A stretch of 64,000 nt of DNA. It comes from a virus. The notes beneath the pieces are model-generated. The model saw nothing but the letters and a program-made list of their open reading frames with translations, did not search any database and had not been told where the DNA came from. Positions 37,343-45,830 of the stretch are shown here, piece after piece. Numbering within the stretch: position 1 is the stretch's first letter; every line of letters begins with the position of its first letter. A program made the position numbers and the translations under genes. The stretch lies in the IMG/VR virus record IMGVR_UViG_3300036859_000580, positions 1-64,000 of that record; one strand, 5' to 3'.

Positions 37343-37534
37343 GTGAACTACGTGAGTCAGGCCGTGCTGGCGTGGATCCTCAACGTCGTGGCGTCGCTGC
37401 TGGCGCGCGCGATCGACGGGCGCTCGCTGCGCGCCAACCTCGACCGGTTGCACACCGGCGCGTCGGTTGAGTGGGCGATCGGACTGCGCGAGCAGCAAGG
37501 TCGGCACGCGCTGCGCACGACGGCGACGGCGTGA
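37343..37534 (+). CDS. Hypothetical protein with N-terminal helix
   Basis: 63 aa from GTG with AAGGAG. VSQAVLAWILNVVASLLARAI is hydrophobic, possibly membrane-anchored or amphipathic. Unknown. Confidence 0.6.
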   Translation: MNYVSQAVLAWILNVVASLLARAIDGRSLRANLDRLHTGASVEWAIGLREQQGRHALRTTATA

Positions 37535-37535
37535 C

Positions 37536-39443
37536 TTGCCGCACGCCGACTACGACCCGATCAGGAACCTCATCACGGTCGCCACGGTGTGGAGTGAGAA
37601 GGACCTCATTCGCTCCGTGTCCGGTGCCGGGTACCGCGACGGCGCGTGGCGCGTCCCCGCGACCTGGGCCTCGCTGGTCACCTTGCGCGGCGTCTTCAAG
37701 GAGACGCTCACCCTGGGCGAGACGCTCGTTTCGTGGGCCTGGGAGCTTCGTCGAGCACGCGTTGACCCAGCCTTGGAGGTACGGGCGCTCCTGGAGTGGC
37801 CGGTCACGGAGAACCTCAACGAGCACCTCTACCCGTTCCAGCGTGCGGGCGTCGAGTTCATGCTGCGCGCCGGTAGCGGCCTCATCGGCGACGAGATGGG
37901 CACCGGTAAGTCGATCCAGCTGCTGTCCATGCTGCGCGCCCGGCTGCACCGGGGTGAGCCGGCGCTGCCGGCACTCATCATTTGCCCCAACTCGGTGAAG
38001 CGACACTGGGTCCGTGAGATCGACCGGTGGCTGCCGGGCGTGACGGCGTACAACGTGGAGGGAGGCGCGGTCCAGCGGCGTAAGGTACTCAAGAGCGCGC
38101 TTCACGATCCCACCGCGGTCGTGATCATCAACATCGAGTCGGTGCGGCTCTTCACGCGACTCGCGCCGTACGGCGCGATCAAGCTCAAGCGCTGCCGCCA
38201 GTGCGACAAGCATCACGGCGACGAGGGTCTGACCGCGGCGCGCTGCGACGTGCACCACAAGGAGTTGAACGACTTCGAGTTCAGAACCGTGGCGCTCGAC
38301 GAGGCGCACCGCGTCAAGGAGCCAAAGTCGCAGCAGACGCGCGCCATCTGGCACGTCATGCACCAGGCGTCGGTCCGGTACCGGTGGGCGCTGACCGGCA
38401 CGCCGATCGCGAACCATCCCGGCGACCTCTGGTCGGTCATGCACGCCGTGGCGCCCGACGACTTCCCGACGCGCTCGCAGTTCATCGAGAGGTACTGCCT
38501 ATCCGGGTGGAACGCGTACGGCGCGCTTCAGATCGTGGGCATCCGGCCGGACACGCGCGACGAGCTGTTCAAGCTCCTGGACCCGCGGTTCCGCCGGATG
38601 CTGAAGGCCGTGGTGCTGCCGCAGCTTCCACCCAAGGTCCGCCAGACGCGCTACGTGGACATGTCGACGGCGCAGGCGCGCATGTACGGCGAGCTGGACA
38701 AGTCGCTGATCACGCGACTGCCGGACGGCGAGCTGCTCATCGCGCCAACGCAGCTCGCCGCGCAGGTGCGGCTCATGCAGGTCGCGTCCACGTCGGTGAA
38801 GATAACCAAGCCGGACCCTGACCGCATGGAGACGTGGTCGGTGACGCTGGTCGAGCCGTCGACCAAGCTCGACGCGCTCGAGGAGGTGCTGGACGAGCGC
38901 GGCGTTCTCGCGCACGACTACGCCGGCCCGGCGGTGCTGATCGCCGCCGAGTTCAGGCAGCTGATCGACCTCGCCGCGCGGCGACTCGACAAGCTGGGGA
39001 TCCACTACGCGCTCATCACCGGCGACGTGTCGCCGCACGACCGTGAGCGCGCGCTCGACGCGCTGCGGGCGCGCTCGATCCGCGCGCTGCTGTTCACGAA
39101 CAAGGCGGGCGGGGTCGGCCTGGACATGTCCGCGTCCGACACGCTCATCAACCTCCAGCGCTCGTGGTCGCTCGTGGACGAGAGTCAGAAGGAGAACCGC
39201 AACCACCGGATCGGCTCGGAGATGCACGAGTGCGTGAACATCATCGACATCGTCATGAAGGGGACTGTCGAGGAGGTCCAGGTGACGCGGCTGCACGAGA
39301 AGCTCGAGCGGCTGGACGAGATCACGCGCGACCGGGCCGCACTTCTCCGGGCCAACGTCAACGCCGACACAACCGATCTCGACGCACTGGAGGCTCTCAT
39401 CTTGAACACTCCCATCGGACTACCTAGCGTAAGTGAGGAGTGA
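37536..39443 (+). CDS. SNF2-family DNA helicase/translocase
   Basis: 635 aa from TTG. Walker A GDEMGTGKS (118-126), DEAH box LDEAHR, motif III ALTGTPIANH, C-terminal helicase half with LFTNKAGGVGLDMSAS and NHRIGS (motif VI). A CRQCDKHH cysteine patch is inserted between motifs I and II. ATP-driven DNA translocation in replication or recombination. Confidence 0.95.
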   Translation: MPHADYDPIRNLITVATVWSEKDLIRSVSGAGYRDGAWRVPATWASLVTLRGVFKETLTLGETLVSWAWELRRARVDPALEVRALLEWPVTENLNEHLYPFQRAGVEFMLRAGSGLIGDEMGTGKSIQLLSMLRARLHRGEPALPALIICPNSVKRHWVREIDRWLPGVTAYNVEGGAVQRRKVLKSALHDPTAVVIINIESVRLFTRLAPYGAIKLKRCRQCDKHHGDEGLTAARCDVHHKELNDFEFRTVALDEAHRVKEPKSQQTRAIWHVMHQASVRYRWALTGTPIANHPGDLWSVMHAVAPDDFPTRSQFIERYCLSGWNAYGALQIVGIRPDTRDELFKLLDPRFRRMLKAVVLPQLPPKVRQTRYVDMSTAQARMYGELDKSLITRLPDGELLIAPTQLAAQVRLMQVASTSVKITKPDPDRMETWSVTLVEPSTKLDALEEVLDERGVLAHDYAGPAVLIAAEFRQLIDLAARRLDKLGIHYALITGDVSPHDRERALDALRARSIRALLFTNKAGGVGLDMSASDTLINLQRSWSLVDESQKENRNHRIGSEMHECVNIIDIVMKGTVEEVQVTRLHEKLERLDEITRDRAALLRANVNADTTDLDALEALILNTPIGLPSVSEE

Positions 39444-39444
39444 T

Positions 39445-40851
39445 GTGTACACTCCGGACGAGTTGACCGGCGCGATCGTGCTCGACGTGCGCACTCGCTA
39501 CAAGCTGTCGCGCGTCGAGTTCAGCGATCTCGTCGGCTTCAGCGGCAAGAGCACGGCGCGACTCAACAACATCGAGAAGCGCGACTCGTGGAAGGCCGGC
39601 GACCGCGAGATGATCGCGGCCGCGATCAACACGCTCGTCAAGACGGCCGGCGCGGTTGGTGCGGTCAAGTCGCGCGGCGAGTCGTCGGCGTCGGCGATGC
39701 ACGTCACGCACCCGGCGTCGGGTGACGGCGGCTCGGTCGTGCTGCTCGATCCCGACTACGAGGACGAGTTGAACGAGCAGCTCGTGGCGGTGCTGCCGAT
39801 CGAGGACTTCGTGCCTCCGGCGTGGGAGCTCGCGCCGCCCGTGCTCCCGGCGCAGCTGGACCCCGAGGTGCACGCGTTCAGCAACTCGGAGTTCCAGACG
39901 TTCAAGCGCTGCCGGCGCAAGTGGTGGCTCGCGTGGTACCGCAACATGGTGCTGCGAACCGAGGACTACACGGGCGTCCGGTCGACCGGAACGCGTGTTC
40001 ACACGGCGCTCGAGGCGTGGTACGTTCCGGAGGGACGGCAGCGCGTCGACCCGCGCGACGCCCTGGAGCGCGTCATCGTCGAGGACTGGACTAAGATCAT
40101 CAACCTCGCGCAGTCGCGCGGCGCGAACGACGAGCAGCTCGCCGAGTTGGCCACCGACTTCGCCGGGAGCACCAATCTCGAGCGTGCGATGGTGGAGGGC
40201 TACGTCCAGTGGCTCGAGGAGACGGGCGCCGACTCGGAGCTTCGCATCGTGGGCTCCGAGGTGCCCATGATCGTGGACGTCGAGCTGCCCATGGGCGACG
40301 ACGAGCCTCGGCAGATCCAGCTGATCGGCCTGCTGGACTCGCGGGCTCACCGGGTGACCGACGGCAAGCGGTTGTTCGTCGACCACAAGACCGTGGGCGA
40401 CTTGCAGGGGCCGGTGATCACACTACCGCAGAACGAGCAGATGCTCCACTACCACCTTCTGGAGTTTCTGAGCGGCGGCGACGGCGACGCGCTGTGCGAC
40501 GGCGCGCTCTACAACATGCTTCGTCGCGTCAAGCGTTCGGCGCGCGCCAAGCCGCCGTTCTACGAGCGTGTCGAGGTGCGGCACAACCAGTTCGAGCTCG
40601 ACTCGTACAAGCAGCGTGCGTTCGCCGTGTCGCGGGAAATCCTTCGCACGATCGACGCCCTGGACCGTGGCGAGCATCACCTCGACGTCGTGTACCCGTC
40701 ACCAACATCGTCGTGCCGTTGGGACTGTGATTTTTTTGCCGTCTGCAACATGTTCGACGACGGGTCGAGCGGCGTCAACGACATGATCGGCGCGCTCTAC
40801 ACCCAGGGCAACCCGCGCGAGCGCTACGACAAGAAGGGTCGCGACGCGTGA
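39445..40851 (+). CDS. PD-(D/E)XK nuclease, Cas4/RecB type, with N-terminal helix-turn-helix
   Basis: 468 aa. C-terminal nuclease: SNSEFQTFKRCRRKWW opening, GLLDSRAH and FVDHKT (D...DxK), and CRWDCDFFAVCNMF which with the first Cys could hold an Fe-S cluster. The N-terminal 80 residues (VEFSDLVGFSGKSTARLNNIE) read as an Xre-like helix-turn-helix, an unusual addition. GTG at 39445 after GGAG. Probably processes DNA ends with the Sak4-like ATPase. Confidence 0.88.
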   Translation: MYTPDELTGAIVLDVRTRYKLSRVEFSDLVGFSGKSTARLNNIEKRDSWKAGDREMIAAAINTLVKTAGAVGAVKSRGESSASAMHVTHPASGDGGSVVLLDPDYEDELNEQLVAVLPIEDFVPPAWELAPPVLPAQLDPEVHAFSNSEFQTFKRCRRKWWLAWYRNMVLRTEDYTGVRSTGTRVHTALEAWYVPEGRQRVDPRDALERVIVEDWTKIINLAQSRGANDEQLAELATDFAGSTNLERAMVEGYVQWLEETGADSELRIVGSEVPMIVDVELPMGDDEPRQIQLIGLLDSRAHRVTDGKRLFVDHKTVGDLQGPVITLPQNEQMLHYHLLEFLSGGDGDALCDGALYNMLRRVKRSARAKPPFYERVEVRHNQFELDSYKQRAFAVSREILRTIDALDRGEHHLDVVYPSPTSSCRWDCDFFAVCNMFDDGSSGVNDMIGALYTQGNPRERYDKKGRDA

Positions 40852-41735
40852 CCGAACCAACGTCCGAGCAGTCCGTGGCCGTCGAGCCGCCGGTGCTGTT
40901 CGACACCCACGAGCGCTTCTCACTCCTCATCCACGGGCCGTCGAAGATCGGCAAGTCGTCGCTCTCGGGGACTGCGCCCAAGCCGGTGCTCGTGCTGGAC
41001 GCCGAGGGGAGTTGGCGCTTCATCCCGGTGCGTAAGATCTACTGGGATCCAGTCGGGCCGCCGCCGGTGTACGACGGCACGTGGGACGCGTGCATCGTCA
41101 CGATCAACGCGTGGGCCACGGTCCAGCTCGTGTACAACTGGGTGTCGCAGTACATCACCCCGTTCGTGTCGATCGTGATCGACTCGATCACCGAGATTCA
41201 GCGCCGCTGCAAGGCGAATCTGGTCGGGCACGAGGCGCCTAAGATGCAGGACTGGGGCGTGCTCCTGTCGCAGATGGACGCGGTGATCCGCGGCTTCCGC
41301 GACCTAGCGCTCATTCCGTCGCTCAACACACGCTGCGTGATGTTCATCGCCGAGACGCGCATGTCGCACAATACCGGCAAGTGGGTGCCGTACATGCAGG
41401 GGCAGATCTCCGTGTCGCTGCCCTACTGGGTGGACGTGTGCGGTTACATGTACCCCGACTGGGAGCCCGACGCCAACGGGCAGCCGAGTCAGGAGGTCCG
41501 GCGACTGTGGATCTCACCTCACCCGCAGTACGAGTCGGGCGAGCGGGTCCAGGGTCGACTCGGCAACGTCATCACCATTCACAAGCCCGACGTGGGAAGG
41601 AGCGGCCAGGACGTTGAAAACTGGATGAACATCATCTTCAACCGGGTCGCGACGACGGCCGACGCGCCGGTCATCACCACCGAACTCCCATCGATCACTC
41701 ACGTTGCGTCGGCTCACGTCGCAACGGAAGGTTAG
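40848..41735 (+). CDS. RecA-fold ATPase (Sak4-like single-strand annealing/recombination)
   Basis: 295 aa. Walker A GPSKIGKSS and Walker B FVSIVIDSIT. Size and position between a RecB-type nuclease and a DUF669-type protein match phage Sak4/AAA_24 recombinases. GTGA overlap with the nuclease gene. Confidence 0.85.
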   Translation: MTEPTSEQSVAVEPPVLFDTHERFSLLIHGPSKIGKSSLSGTAPKPVLVLDAEGSWRFIPVRKIYWDPVGPPPVYDGTWDACIVTINAWATVQLVYNWVSQYITPFVSIVIDSITEIQRRCKANLVGHEAPKMQDWGVLLSQMDAVIRGFRDLALIPSLNTRCVMFIAETRMSHNTGKWVPYMQGQISVSLPYWVDVCGYMYPDWEPDANGQPSQEVRRLWISPHPQYESGERVQGRLGNVITIHKPDVGRSGQDVENWMNIIFNRVATTADAPVITTELPSITHVASAHVATEG

Positions 41736-41744
41736 GAGTAGCAC

Positions 41745-42464
41745 GTGTCCACGATTGACTTCACCAAGGCTCTGGCCGACGCGAAGACCGTGTCGTTCGA
41801 GCCGCTGCCCAACGGCGACTACGACGTCGAGGTGGTGTCCGCGGAGGCCGTGACGGCGAGCACGGGCAAGCCGATGATCAAGACCAAGATGAAGGTCATC
41901 ACCGGCCCGCACATGAACAAGCCGATCATCAACAACTTCACGCTGTCGCTGGACAACCCGGTCGCTGTGTCGATCTTCTTCCGGCACATGAAGTACTTCG
42001 GCATCGACGACGCGTTCTTCGCCGCACTCGGCTCGCAGGGCAGCCTGGCACCGGTCGCGCAGGCCATGGTGGGTCGCCGCGTCAAGCTGTCGCTGACGCA
42101 GCGCGAGTGGGGCGGCGAGATGCGGAACAACGTCGCCGGCGTCAAGCCGTACACCGGCGCGCCGGGCGCAGGTCCCGCCGGCCCCGCCGGGCCCGGCTCG
42201 TTCACGCCCGGCCCGGTGACGGGTCCGGGTGCCGCGGTGGTGGCGCCCATGCCCACCGCTCCGGCGCCGACGCCCGCCCCGGCACCCGCCCCGGCCGCTC
42301 AGCCGGCTCCCGCGGCACAGCCCGTCGCGCCGCCGGTGCCAGCACAGCCGACGCCGGCCGCGGCCGTCCAGGATGTCCAGAGCATCCCCACGGCCGCCGA
42401 GGTGGCGCCGCCGTTGACCGCGTCGGCACCCGTCATCCCGCCTCCGCCGGAGTTGCCCATCTAG
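41745..42464 (+). CDS. DUF669-like ssDNA-binding accessory protein with Pro/Ala tail
   Basis: 239 aa. The folded part (1-135) has the LPNGDYDVEVVSAEA and GRRVKLSLTQREW pattern of DUF669, which pairs with Sak4-type ATPases. The tail is about 100 residues of Pro/Ala repeats ending PPPPELPI, like a flexible interaction tip. Likely coats single strands. Confidence 0.75.
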   Translation: MSTIDFTKALADAKTVSFEPLPNGDYDVEVVSAEAVTASTGKPMIKTKMKVITGPHMNKPIINNFTLSLDNPVAVSIFFRHMKYFGIDDAFFAALGSQGSLAPVAQAMVGRRVKLSLTQREWGGEMRNNVAGVKPYTGAPGAGPAGPAGPGSFTPGPVTGPGAAVVAPMPTAPAPTPAPAPAPAAQPAPAAQPVAPPVPAQPTPAAAVQDVQSIPTAAEVAPPLTASAPVIPPPPELPI

Positions 42465-42496
42465 TCCACGCCCCACCGAGTTGACGGGATGAACCT

Positions 42497-43048
42497 ATGG
42501 ATCGACGTCGGCACGTCGTGTTCGACCTCGACGGCGTCCTACTGGACACCGCCGACATCATCACGGTCGCGTACATGCGTGCCGGCGTCGACCCACCTCA
42601 CAACATTCTCGAGTGCGAGGGCACGAACTGGCTCGCTGGGCAGGTCCAGGGTGACGAGCTCACGCGGGTGCGCCGGCACAAGAACGAGTTCTACCTCGAC
42701 ATGCTGCGACGCTTCGAGGCCGCGCACATGCCCGCGTTCACCACGGTGTGGGACTTGCTTGACCGTGGGTATCGGCTGCACGTGCTCACCGGCGCGCCGA
42801 GCGGCGCGATCGAGGCGCTTCGCGAGGGTTACTACGGCGAGAGCAACTGGCCCTTCACGTCCGCGTTCGACGGCGTCACCACGCCCGAGAAGATGAAGTT
42901 GCTTGCCCGCCTTGGTGACGGCGGGGTGTATATTGACGACCAGGCGCGGCTCGTCGATGTTCCCGACGGCTGGCGCTTCATCCACTACACCGGTCAGAGC
43001 GCGGACGAGTTGCTCCGGCTGGTCGAGCACGGCGAGAGGAAAGTTTAA
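42497..43048 (+). CDS. HAD-superfamily phosphatase
   Basis: 183 aa. FDLDGVLLDT (motif I), VLTGAPS (motif II), TPEKMKLL and IDDQARL (motif IV). Dephosphorylates or transfers phosphate on a small metabolite. First gene of a five-gene unit ending with a GT-B-like protein. Confidence 0.85.
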   Translation: MDRRRHVVFDLDGVLLDTADIITVAYMRAGVDPPHNILECEGTNWLAGQVQGDELTRVRRHKNEFYLDMLRRFEAAHMPAFTTVWDLLDRGYRLHVLTGAPSGAIEALREGYYGESNWPFTSAFDGVTTPEKMKLLARLGDGGVYIDDQARLVDVPDGWRFIHYTGQSADELLRLVEHGERKV

Positions 43049-43939
43049 GTGCGACTCTGTGTAGGTGCGGTATCGCAGCGGGTCGTCGAGGAGGCGGCCA
43101 AGCTCCAGGTGCACCAGGTCGTCGCGTCGCGGCGTCAGGTGGACGTCGGCGGGGGTTACACCGGCTACGACCAGACGACGCTGGTCGACACGGTCAAGCG
43201 GTTGAGCGAGGGTAACACGAAGGTGGTGCGTGATCACGGCGGGCCGCTCCAAGGTGGCACCGACGACGACGGCCGCGCGTCGCTGGATGCCGACGTTCAG
43301 GCCGGGTTCGACGGCCTGCACCTCGACGTCTGCCAGTTGCCGTACGACCGGCAGGTGACCGAGCTGCTCGAGCTGCTCGAGACGTACGGCAACCTGGGCC
43401 TGACCATTGAGATCGGTGGCGAGCACGACACCCAGGAGCACAACGCGCTGCTGCTCGGCGCCGCGCTCGCGTTCGGCGTCGAGATCGACTACGCGGTAGT
43501 GGGCTTCGGTTCGCGTGTCTGGGCCGACCGACAGTACGGCGCGCCGACCTACGCGGGCAAGCTTATGCTCACCAGCGCGCGCGCGAACGCGCTCGGCGTC
43601 AAGACTAAGATTCACAACGTGGACTGGGTCGGCGGCCGAGTCGCGAACTACGCGGGTACAGTCGACGCGTACAACATCGCGCCCGAGTTCGGCGCCGTCG
43701 AGATCGACGCGCTGCTCACCGTTCTCAACTCGGACGTGGCGTACGGGCTGCTCGAGTTCGCGCACAAGAGTAAACTCTGGACCCGCTGGTTCAACGCGAA
43801 CGAGGGCACGTGGTTCGACCGTGCCAAGTGCGCGCTGCGCTACCTCCAGTGGTCCAGTGAGGTGCAGGATGTCACGCTCAGCCACGACGCCGACCAGTTT
43901 GTGAGGATGATGATCCGTGATGCAATTCAGCGTGGGTGA
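43049..43939 (+). CDS. TIM-barrel aldolase-like protein (class II tagatose-bisphosphate aldolase-like)
   Basis: 296 aa. VVRDHGGPLQGG, FDGLHLDVC and LTIEIGGEHDT are barrel strand ends with the His, Asp and Glu expected in GatZ/KbaZ-like barrels. The C-terminal region carries a conserved WFNANEGTWFD. Could make or cleave a ketose phosphate. Pathway role inferred from neighbours. Confidence 0.65.
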   Translation: MRLCVGAVSQRVVEEAAKLQVHQVVASRRQVDVGGGYTGYDQTTLVDTVKRLSEGNTKVVRDHGGPLQGGTDDDGRASLDADVQAGFDGLHLDVCQLPYDRQVTELLELLETYGNLGLTIEIGGEHDTQEHNALLLGAALAFGVEIDYAVVGFGSRVWADRQYGAPTYAGKLMLTSARANALGVKTKIHNVDWVGGRVANYAGTVDAYNIAPEFGAVEIDALLTVLNSDVAYGLLEFAHKSKLWTRWFNANEGTWFDRAKCALRYLQWSSEVQDVTLSHDADQFVRMMIRDAIQRG

Positions 43940-44309
43940 GCTGTTCGACATCCTACTCGCCGGCGAGGTGACGCTCACCTACAAGCCGTGGGGTAGCGAG
44001 CGGACGGTGGCCACCGAGCACTTCCTGCTCAAGCTGATCGACGTGCACGCCGGCGAGCGGACGTCGCTTCAGCACCACGTCAGGAAGTATGAGATCCACT
44101 GGATCATGGGTGGCGACGGCACCATCGAGGGTACGCCCGACGACGACCTCTTCCGACCGCGACCGTCCGGTGCCTACCCGGTCTACCCCGGCACGGTGCA
44201 CCGCGCGGTGGGACCGCTGACCATTCTCGAGATCAGCACCAACCACCCGGACGACGTGGTCCGACACGAGGACGACTACGGTCGCTCGGCGACAGACGGC
44301 GGTGAGTGA
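43920..44309 (+). CDS. Cupin, mannose-6-phosphate isomerase type II-like
   Basis: 129 aa. QHHVRKYEIHWIMGGDGTI, then PGTVHRAVGPLTILEIST and a NHPDDVVRHEDDYGR ending are the metal-site and signature blocks of the PMI cupin found at the C-terminus of GDP-mannose synthases. Here it is free-standing. Likely interconverts aldose and ketose phosphate. Start overlaps the aldolase gene by 20 nt. Confidence 0.85.
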   Translation: MQFSVGELFDILLAGEVTLTYKPWGSERTVATEHFLLKLIDVHAGERTSLQHHVRKYEIHWIMGGDGTIEGTPDDDLFRPRPSGAYPVYPGTVHRAVGPLTILEISTNHPDDVVRHEDDYGRSATDGGE

Positions 44310-44312
44310 TCG

Positions 44313-45830
44313 ATGACCGCGTTCGTGATCGTCGCCGCTGGGCTCGGTACCCGCGTGGGCCGGGTCGGCGAGTCGTTGCACAAGTCGCTGATTCCCCTCG
44401 CGCAGCGCGCCGTGCTGTCGCACCTCTTCGACCTGGCGCCTCGCGACGCGCGACTCGTCGTCTGCGTGGGTCACCGCGCCGGTCAGATCCGTGACTACGT
44501 GGCCTTGGCGCACCCGCAGCTCGCGGTTGAGTTTGTCGACGTGCCCGACTGGAACGGGCCTCACGGAGGACCTGGGGCGTCGCTACTGGCCGCTCGCGAG
44601 GCGGTGGGCGACGACGACGACCTGATCGTCACGTCGTGCGACACGCTCTGGGGCCGTGACCAGGGTCTCTGGCACGACTCGAGTTCGTGGGTCGCCGTCG
44701 CGCCCATTCCCGCGGGCACCGACCCGATCCGCTGGACGCGCGTGGAGCACAACTCCGATCGCGTGTCCACGATCTACGACAAGCGTCACGGCGGTAGCGG
44801 CAACGAGCCGGCGTGGACCGGTCTGGCGCGCGTCGCGGCGCGGGACCTGCCCACGTTCTGGTCCGGGTTGACGAGCGCGCGACCGGCGCACGAGTTGCAG
44901 ATCGTAAGCGGACTCGACGAGATCAGACACAACCTGCGGGTCAAGTGGATCGACTGGACCGACGTCGGCGACGAGACCGCGTACGCGAGCGCCGTCGCGC
45001 GCGTGAGCGGTTACGACTTCGTCAAGTACGACCAGGCCACGTACGTGCTGCCCACCGAGGGCCGGGTCGTCAAGTTCAACGCCGACCCGGAGGTGATCAC
45101 TCACCGAATTCACCGCGCCGCGCACCTCACGACGATGGTGCCGACTCCGATCGTGTCGGGCAACGACGCCACGCTCATGGCGCACCCGTACGTTCCCGGC
45201 GTCACCGCGTACGACGCGGTCGAGCTGCACGACGTCGAGCTCACGCACCGCATTCTCGACTGGTTCGACGCGACGGTGGGCAGCTCGACGGCGCACGCGC
45301 CGCTACCCGGTGCGCGCGGCACACGGCAGAGTTTGAACGAGTTCTACGTGAACAAGACCCTCGGGCGCGTCGCGCAGCTTCCCGCGCGGCTGCGGGCTTC
45401 CGCGCGCGATGCGGTGGACGCGGTCGACTGGGTCGCGCTGCTGGACGGCGCGGTCTGGGGGACGCCGCACGGCGACTTCAACCACGGCAACATCATCGTG
45501 ACGCCGGGTGGCGAGCTGGTCGGCATCGACTGGCGCGAGAACTTCGCGGGCAGCTACTACGGCGACATCCGCTACGACCTGGGCAAGCTGCTCGCCGGAA
45601 CGGTGGTGCACTGGCAGCGTGCCCAGTGGGGCGACTTCCGACCCTGGGTTGAGGGTGAGAAGCACGCGCTGGCGATCCGCGAGTTCGTCGAGCGCATGCC
45701 CGGCGTGGACGTCCGCGACATCGAGATCATCGGCGCGCTGTCACTTCTCAACTGCGCCCCACTCCACGCGGCGCCGCTCGACGAGATCCTCGTCGCGCGG
45801 GGCTGCGCGTGGCTCCAGCGGGTGCTGTGA
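44313..45830 (+). CDS. Bifunctional nucleotidyltransferase plus APH-fold kinase
   Basis: 505 aa. N-terminal MobA/RfbA-like NTP transferase: VAAGLGTRVG (8-17) with Lys24 and TSCDTLW as the metal Asp. C-terminal aminoglycoside-phosphotransferase fold: HGDFNHGNI (Brenner loop) and GIDWRE. Such fusions phosphorylate a sugar or alcohol and then attach NMP. With the HAD, barrel and cupin genes this gives a complete self-made activated-sugar route. Confidence 0.85.
   Translation: MTAFVIVAAGLGTRVGRVGESLHKSLIPLAQRAVLSHLFDLAPRDARLVVCVGHRAGQIRDYVALAHPQLAVEFVDVPDWNGPHGGPGASLLAAREAVGDDDDLIVTSCDTLWGRDQGLWHDSSSWVAVAPIPAGTDPIRWTRVEHNSDRVSTIYDKRHGGSGNEPAWTGLARVAARDLPTFWSGLTSARPAHELQIVSGLDEIRHNLRVKWIDWTDVGDETAYASAVARVSGYDFVKYDQATYVLPTEGRVVKFNADPEVITHRIHRAAHLTTMVPTPIVSGNDATLMAHPYVPGVTAYDAVELHDVELTHRILDWFDATVGSSTAHAPLPGARGTRQSLNEFYVNKTLGRVAQLPARLRASARDAVDAVDWVALLDGAVWGTPHGDFNHGNIIVTPGGELVGIDWRENFAGSYYGDIRYDLGKLLAGTVVHWQRAQWGDFRPWVEGEKHALAIREFVERMPGVDVRDIEIIGALSLLNCAPLHAAPLDEILVARGCAWLQRVL

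Noticed and set aside
35113-39296. Long minus-strand frames opposite polymerase and helicase genes
   Set aside because: They are shadows of well-supported plus-strand genes, with composition typical of reversed GC-rich codons.
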